A DNA stretch of 64,000 nucleotides from Gryganskiella cystojenkinii (Eukaryota > Mortierellomycota > Mortierellomycetes > Mortierellales > Mortierellaceae). The translations under genes and the position numbers were made by a program. The notes below the pieces were generated by a model, which had not been told where the DNA came from, made no database searches, and was given only the letters and a program-made list of their open reading frames with translations. Where the stretch lies: contig JAAAIG010000085.1 of assembly GCA_015852425.1 (NCBI GenBank), positions 1-64,000 of the forward strand, in the 5' to 3' direction. Positions 58,068 to 64,000 of the stretch are shown here, one piece after another. Positions within the stretch are counted from its first letter, which is position 1. Each line of letters starts with the position of its first letter.

Positions 58068-60782
58068 TTAGTTAAAGCCGTTGACCTCCATTGGGAGATC
58101 ATTCACAACCGGAGAGAGCGACTTCCAGTTGTCAAAAAGACTCTGACCCGTCTTCATCTGCTCCTGAACAAAGTTCTGGTACATGGTCGCAATCACCGCT
58201 TGATTCTTGTGGTAAAACGTAATCTCGAGCCACAACGTGTGCTTGATCAACACCCCTCGTTGGCTCAGTATCTCCATCTCTGCTCGGTCCTGATAACATA
58301 AAAATATTATATAGAGATAGAATATTACCATGGTCAGCAGTCATAATTACAACTTGCAAAAAAAAAAAATGACAGGACATCGTCGACACTTACTGCTCGA
58401 ATCGCAGCCGAGAGAGTCTCGATCTGCGCCTCATTGTTATCAATGGGGCCGTCAGTGCTCGTCGTCGCCCCAGCTGTTGTTCCAGCAGACGTTTGAAAGG
58501 CTTTGAGCTTGGCCTCATTGGCTGCGAGTCTCCGATGGATCGTCTCCTGTCGCCCTTCGTGACGAGTATACTCATGTCTCTGAAGAAGCTGCATCAGCGA
58601 CACCAGTAAATCTCGGTGTCGCTTCAAATCCTCGACGATACCCTGTTGCGTTGCCTTGGCCTGGGACTCCATTAAATTCGAAACCTGTCCAAGATGCGAT
58701 CCGATCTTGCCGTATCCCTGACTCAGCTGCCCACAGTTGTAACATTCCTCGACATGGCACTGCCGTTCACTGTCCCCAAGTGCACTGTTGTAAAGAGACA
58801 CGAGGAGCATAATGGCTGTTAGAAATCTATAGATGACAACATCAACACCTGCCTCTCTGCTTCATGACTCCGTACTTGAGCGAAAGACTGAAACGCATGA
58901 AATCCGCGGCATTGGCCTCGGCTCGTTTCTGAACCCGATCCATGACATGGACCATGCTACGGTAATAGTCCAATGACGCCGGTAGTCGTCTCTTAATACC
59001 CTCGATCTGCAAGTCCAAGTCCTGAGGAATCTGTTTCGACAGGTTAGGCGGAATAGGTAATTTAGTCGTGAACTCGTCCTCGGTCGAGATCACCACGTTC
59101 TTTTTCCATATCGCCAACTCCTATTTTCAAGAAGGCGATTACATAAGTAAAACTGAAAAGGCTGCATCGAAACACATTGGAACGGACGCTCGCTCGGATA
59201 CAGCAAAAGATTACCACGGGCTCGGTCAAAAATGAAATGACAAGAGGATCATGACGGAGCACAGGATGTCTCATGAGTGCGTTCATGAACCTGGTCAAAC
59301 CTCGAAGTCGTCTCTCCAAAAAGGCGTCATCCGCAACTAGAAGGCGCATGTATAGCAAAAATGACTGTAATATGAGAATGCGGGTCTGTCGAATCTGCTG
59401 AGTATGCGTGGTAACAACAACAGAGCATACCTCCTAGGCGCTTCGGTGGCAAGTTGGGCAAAATCCTGAAAGGGAAGCGCTTTATGAGAATGTCAAGAAG
59501 CCAGCAAAAATCGCTATACCGCCGAGTCACTGTCGTTTGTCGATCCTAATCAGGAAGAAAATGAGCGAGAGTAGTCAGCTAATGGAGCCACAACGTTGTT
59601 CAAGAACAACCTTGAGCTCTCTTTCGTCCCCATACCTTGGACTCGACCAGGTAGTTAGTATGCTTGAACAAAAAGATCCCTTCCTTCTCAGGCGCAAACG
59701 CGATTCTGATCACATCCACATTCAAGAACCATTGACGCATATCTCTCAGTGTCGTTTCTGGATCCTCTGTCGCTGTTGGTGACTCCAAGGATGGGATCGG
59801 CGGTGAGGCAAGATAGGATGGTGCTGGCGGATATCCGTTACCCTTGTACGTCGAATTTCGCCAGGGATCCGAGATGCTACTGCCGACATTGACTGGGTGA
59901 TGCTTAGGAACAGTCGAGGTCGAGAACAAAGCGCTGGTATCACTCGCGCTTCCGAAAATGATGTTTTCCAGTCCCGGAAGATGAGGAATTGGCAGGTCTA
60001 TTATTTTTTGTGTTGGAAAGAAAAAGATAGATCAGTTGACAGCTCTTCTTTCTTCCTTTTTCTTTTTTCTGTCGTGGCATCTCAAAATCGGGGCGACAAA
60101 CTATCGACCCTCGGACGGGGGTAGTATAACTATTGTACCTTCTCGGTGAGCGGTGAGGTTTTCGATGGTAAGATCCATGTTCTTCTGGGCCATGGCGACC
60201 AGAGCAAGGGCGACGCTACACTCCCCCTTTGTGATTCTGGAACGGTCAGGTGCGACGACCATATTCAGAATCTATGTCAGGCGGGATAATGGAAGAATCT
60301 TTTAGAGGTGGCAAACGAGGACAAACAAAGCTGCAGGAACTAACCAACATTCAAGTAGAGGTTGCTCTGTAGGCCTTACCTTATCCACTGTTGCTGGGGG
60401 TAGTCCCGATACGCCCATGATTTTGTTCACAGCCAGGACAGTGACTTTTCCTCCTGATGGTTGTGCCAGGTCGAACGCGGTCGTATAGATGGTCGGCAGA
60501 GGCATGCCCGCTAACAAAATAGTCGAGGAGATAGTAATCGTTATTAGTTCTATGCCTCATCCTCTCCCTCTCCTCTCGACGATGGCATGGTTGTTTCTCT
60601 GGCGTCTTTGATTTCTTTTCTTTTTTTGTTATCATCATACAGAGGATTGTCGCCACATCGACTGGACCTAGTCCCCGAGAATTGGCTGTCCAGGGATCGT
60701 TGGGCTCAGAGTCGAACGTTGAAGCGGAGAATGACGCGGACAGAGCCTCGTCGTCATGGCCGTCGTCTTGGCTGAAGCTCAT
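58068..60782 (-). CDS. MVP1: Sorting nexin Mvp1 (SNX8 family), PX-BAR protein
   Basis: Nine exons: 60782-60641, 60510-60380, 60271-60139, 59997-59636, 59545-59431, 59336-59215, 59120-58876, 58784-58394, 58289-58068; 620 residues. Mvp1 binds PI3P on endosomes and forms tubules for retromer-independent recycling and vacuolar sorting. An acidic N-terminus precedes an EH-like region typical of the family ([14 protein letters not shown]..., [17 protein letters not shown]). The PX domain (about 260-360) has [27 protein letters not shown] and the basic [17 protein letters not shown]. The BAR region (about 380-620) is helical, with [14 protein letters not shown]. The donor giving TEPVELAIW (59215) was chosen over one three bases-plus upstream because family members have an extra residue there. 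A Cys cluster (CHVEECYNC) in the BAR region is unusual. Confidence 0.93.
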
Positions 60783-61202
60783 TGTGGTTTGGTTCCTGTC
60801 GGTGGATAATCGTATTCTCAGTCTGATGGTAGGGAATGGAGAAAAAGGAATGGAGGGGATAAAGAAGGAAAAGGAGAGGGAATGAAGAAACAACCTGAAG
60901 GACGTAATTGGCAATCACATTTTAAAAAAGCGGCCATGTCGTCGGTCACACCATTTTAAAGAAAGGGTTCGAGCTTGTTTGCCTTCCTTCAGGGGTCTCA
61001 TTTTTGTGTGTCCATGTGTGTTCACAGCCACGAGTTGTCGATTTCCTTCCACTCTTGGCGACAAGGTCTTTGAGTACCCTACATGGTATAAGAGCACGAC
61101 AACTGTACACAGTCAAAAAGAAACAAGAAAAAGGCGAATTTATTTAGATTCGATTCTCTGCAGAAGGGATAGAGGACCTAGATCATGGTGGTTAAAGTGG
61201 GA
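60783..61202. promoter_or_regulatory. MVP1 promoter and 3' end of the mucin-like gene
   Basis: 420 bp upstream of the MVP1 start, pyrimidine-rich in its sense direction near the ATG, joined to the 3' flank of the next minus-strand gene. No gene seen. Confidence 0.45.
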
Positions 61203-63791
61203 CTATCCTTGCCAACCCCATCCTTGAGATCCGCCTTGGACACGGACCGGTGTCGACAGAGGCGGCATGTTCTTCATCGCAAACTCTCGTTGACTCTGCT
61301 CATCAGCCTCGATCTGCGCCAACTTTCGATTCCGGTACCGCTTTACCACGACAATTGCAATCGCCACGTAAGCAATCGCAGCCACACCGACCAGAGATCC
61401 AATCAAAGCCGCATTGCTTGGTCCAGAATTCGGCACCGTGGTGGGATCACCAGTTCCAAAATTGTCAGGATTCGTAATGTCACCACCACCGGTCGTGCCC
61501 TTTGACCCAGTCTTCGGAGGCGGGTTCAAGGACAGTGGGTATGTATGATCAAGGAACTGACCAAAGGACGTGTCCGATTTCTGATAGAGCTCGGATTTCT
61601 TGTTCTTGACAAGCGTGTTCAACTCCCAGTATTGGTTCTTGGGAATCGAGACCGTGACCAGAATTGCATCCTGAAGTTTTTTACTGGTGACCAGGGCACG
61701 TTTCTTTCGATGTGAAGACGATCCCGAGGAGGACGGGGCCGTGGTGGTGTTGCTGCTGTTGTCACGGATCGCCAAGACCTGGATATCATCATCGTCAAGG
61801 TCGAGGACATCGCTGAGCTGTCCAGGGATAAACGAGACCAACTGAGCCGCCAGGACTCCGTTGTTGATGACCTGGTAATACGAGACATGCTGAAGACGCA
61901 ACTGCACATTGAACGAGTTGGGTGGGATCACTGGGTGCAAGTTCGGGATGACGACCTCCGGCAGAGACGATCCAGGAGGAGGCGCCTGTGTCTTCTTGGG
62001 TGGCGCGACGGGCTCAATCGAGCTAGGTAACCAAGGTGTCGTGGTCTTTGTTGGACGATGACGGGATCTGGTCGAGGTCGACTTCGTTGTCGTGGTCGTC
62101 GTCGTAGTGGTCGTGGTAGTCGTGGTGGTGGAGGTAGTTGTCGAAATCATAGTACTCGTCGGATGGGGAGTTGGTTTCGTGGTGACGGTGTGGGATCCAG
62201 TGCTGGTCACTGTGCGGATTCCGGTCGGTGTTGCTGATCCTGAAAGGGATCCAGTCAAGGTCAGAGTAGGACGAGGATGCTTTCCAGTCTGCACAGAGGA
62301 TGATGCCGTCCCAGGTCCCGAGATACTTGTTGGCAAAGGACCCTCTCCTCCTGATGGTCTGGAGCCCGAAGGTGAAGCCGAAATGGAGGGTGAGGGCGAG
62401 TTCGAACCTGGCGCTGGGCTAGTCAGGGGCAACGATGGACTTGCAGTAGTGCCCCTGGTAGGGACAGTGTGAGCATGAGGGAAAGGAAGGAAGCTGACGG
62501 TGGGGAATGTGGCGCCATGTGAAGAAATTGTCGTTAATGGGGAGGCGGAAGGAGAAGCAGAGATCGACGCGGAGTTGGTGGCGGCAGGCGCCGAGGGTGT
62601 GGTCGTGATATGCGTGCGGGTGTGTGTTTGAACAGTGGAATGCAGAGACTTTGGAAGAGTGGTTCCGTGAGCAGTGCTGTGGGTATGGGTCGGAATAAGG
62701 GCAGTTGTTCCTGGTGCGGTAGGGTCTACATTGGGACCGGCTGGATTGGTCCTTATCGTCGTTGCCTTTGGCTTTTTGGTGACCTTTGGCGTTGCTTTCG
62801 ACTTTGGGAGGTGGGTCTTGGTCTTTGTGCCAGGAACGTGCACGGCAGAGGTCCTTGATGTTGGTTTACCCTTGCCATGATGCGTTTGGGGCTGACGAAC
62901 ATCAGCATCGTCCTCAAGACCCACACCAACGGCAGCAAGGAGATGATCTACTGGATCGATACCCAGCTCCAGATCCTGATTCAGTTTCAACTCGAGCACA
63001 TTTTCGTCCAAGGCGCCAAGGGACAACTAAATCATCAACATAAAAAAAAGGAAGAAAAAGACGATCAGCATCGACATGCAGGCACAGCCATCTCCCGCCA
63101 ACCGCGCCTCTCTGTCACTCTGTGCATCTTTTCCGGAAGATCCTTTTTTTTCTGGAAACGTTGTTGTGAATTTAATAGTGCGACTGGGCGTCCAACGAGC
63201 GCACAACAAATGTTGTTTCTCACAAAGGGTTGTCAATAAAGTGCAAAGGGAAATTAAAGACGAAATTAAATTATGATGAGGAGGGGAAAACATTGACAAG
63301 GGCTCTCGGGCGGATTATCAAACAGCCACTCACACACCACTACCACACAAACGAGAATAAATAAAAACAGAGAGTGGGAGCAATGCATTTCTCGTGCTCG
63401 ATTCATTCAATGAATGGAGCAAAGGTCATGGACGATTGATCGGATCATGGTACGGCACGGAAAGCATGTTGCATAATAGCAGTGGTGAACTTTAAAAAAG
63501 TAGTTGGTGAAAAAAACCCGATGTGCGATTGACTCCATTGTCCAAAGAACCCAGTTTGGTGTTGAGGCCATGCCCGATTGGGGATAGTGCTGAATAACTT
63601 AGACCAAGAAAAAGAAGAAGAGAAGAAGGCGAAGGTTGAAGAGGGACGAATGATAATCGCAGACAGAGAGATAAAGGCTTTGTGGAAACGTGGGTCCGTA
63701 CCAATGGTGCAGTGTTGCTGTTGTCGACAAGGGCAGCAATGGTCAAGACCGGGAAAACAATGGCAAGCACAGCCAGGGATCGAACGTGCAT
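61203..63791 (-). CDS. Mucin-like single-pass membrane protein with a membrane-proximal SEA-like domain
   Basis: Two exons: 63791-63702 and 63026-61203, intron 675 bp; 637 residues. A signal peptide (MHVRSLAVLAIVFPVLTIAA, residues 1-20) sits alone in exon 1. Residues 30-65 are acidic (LEDDAD). A long Thr/Ser/Pro-rich stalk (about 70-390) contains a run of 17 Thr. A folded domain follows (about 405-560): NSFNVQLRLQHVSYYQVIN, QLVSFIPGQLSDVLDLDDDDIQVLAI, a basic HRKKRA site and YWELNTLV. One TM helix follows (about 580-602, VGVAAIAYVAIAIVVVKRYR), then a 35-residue cytoplasmic tail. The domain before the membrane looks SEA-like (extracellular domain of mucins, often self-cleaved); I infer this from position and pattern. 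It may be a cell-wall or osmotic sensor similar in layout to Msb2/Hkr1. Confidence 0.75.
62085..62141 (-). repeat. Threonine-codon microsatellite
   Basis: Imperfect ACN repeat (GTG/GTC on the plus strand) encoding about 17 consecutive threonines in the mucin-like stalk. Confidence 0.75.
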
Positions 63792-64000
63792 CGAGAAAGG
63801 AGAGGAGCAAGGAGGCGCAAAATGAAATGAAAAAGTGTCTCGAAAAGAGAAAGAGTCGAGTTGTGTAGAGTGACTACAAGCAATGGCTGGTCGTCGTGTT
63901 GTCGTGGTTGTTGTTGTCGGTCAGGTTGTTGAGGGACAGGTGCGGATGCATATGGTGGGTATGAAGATTGTTTGTTCAAAGCAAACAAACAAGATTCGAG
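63792..64000. other. Upstream region of the mucin-like gene at the right edge
   Basis: Leader and promoter of the minus-strand mucin-like gene. An open frame (63988-63743, minus) is Gln/Pro-rich, lacks an ATG start and overlaps exon 1 in another frame, so I do not call it a gene. Confidence 0.45.

Overview
The window is nuclear DNA of a filamentous, early-diverging fungus, most likely a Mortierellaceae-like member of Mucoromycota/Mortierellomycota. The basis is short GT-AG introns (mostly 60-250 bp) with CTAAC/CTAAT-like branch points, pyrimidine-rich promoters, a complete fungal branched-chain amino-acid pathway start, Fre-type ferric reductases, Mvp1, Dre2 and a TM-anchored mucin-like protein. 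The genus is an inference from general resemblance. Splice sites were placed by hand. For every complete multi-exon gene the summed exon lengths are divisible by three and the joined protein is continuous.

Layout: 0-2 kb holds a partial gene at the left edge and an RRM protein resembling the N-terminus of cyclophilin E. 2-8.2 kb holds an F-box protein, a degraded stretch and a secreted, possibly GPI-anchored protein. 8.7-14.4 kb (minus) is one eight-exon gene joining a bromodomain to a protein kinase domain. 14.4-18.1 kb has no convincing gene, with possible relics. 18.1-25.97 kb is a housekeeping block: SRP54 (minus), an SR splicing factor (plus), CGI121 of KEOPS (minus) and RNase H1 (plus). 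27-32.3 kb carries a large low-complexity protein with a conserved C-terminus, COA6 (minus) and a CCDC43 homologue (plus).

32.5-45.4 kb is the most unusual part. Two paralogous ferric-reductase genes lie in inverted orientation around about 7.5 kb of gene-poor DNA that contains one small two-exon membrane-protein gene. The extended iron-GATA motif ATCWGATAA occurs 13 times between 32.4 and 41.5 kb, and I found no copy elsewhere in the window. The paralogues share a 354-bp tract that is about 97% identical inside otherwise diverged sequence, which is a gene-conversion signature. The likely reading is an iron-regulated reductive uptake locus.

45.8-48.3 kb holds mitochondrial ribosomal protein uS17m and the Fe-S assembly factor DRE2. 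48.5-54.5 kb is a branched-chain amino-acid cluster: ILV6 (acetolactate synthase regulatory subunit), ILV5 (ketol-acid reductoisomerase) and ILV2 (acetolactate synthase catalytic subunit). These are the first two pathway steps and the regulator of the first. 54.7-63.8 kb holds a mitochondrial PPR protein, the PX-BAR sorting nexin MVP1 and the mucin-like protein. Many neighbours are divergent pairs sharing 0.3-0.5 kb promoters (SRP54/SR, CGI121/RNH1, COA6/CCDC43, uS17m/DRE2, ILV5/ILV2) or convergent pairs with short 3' spacers.
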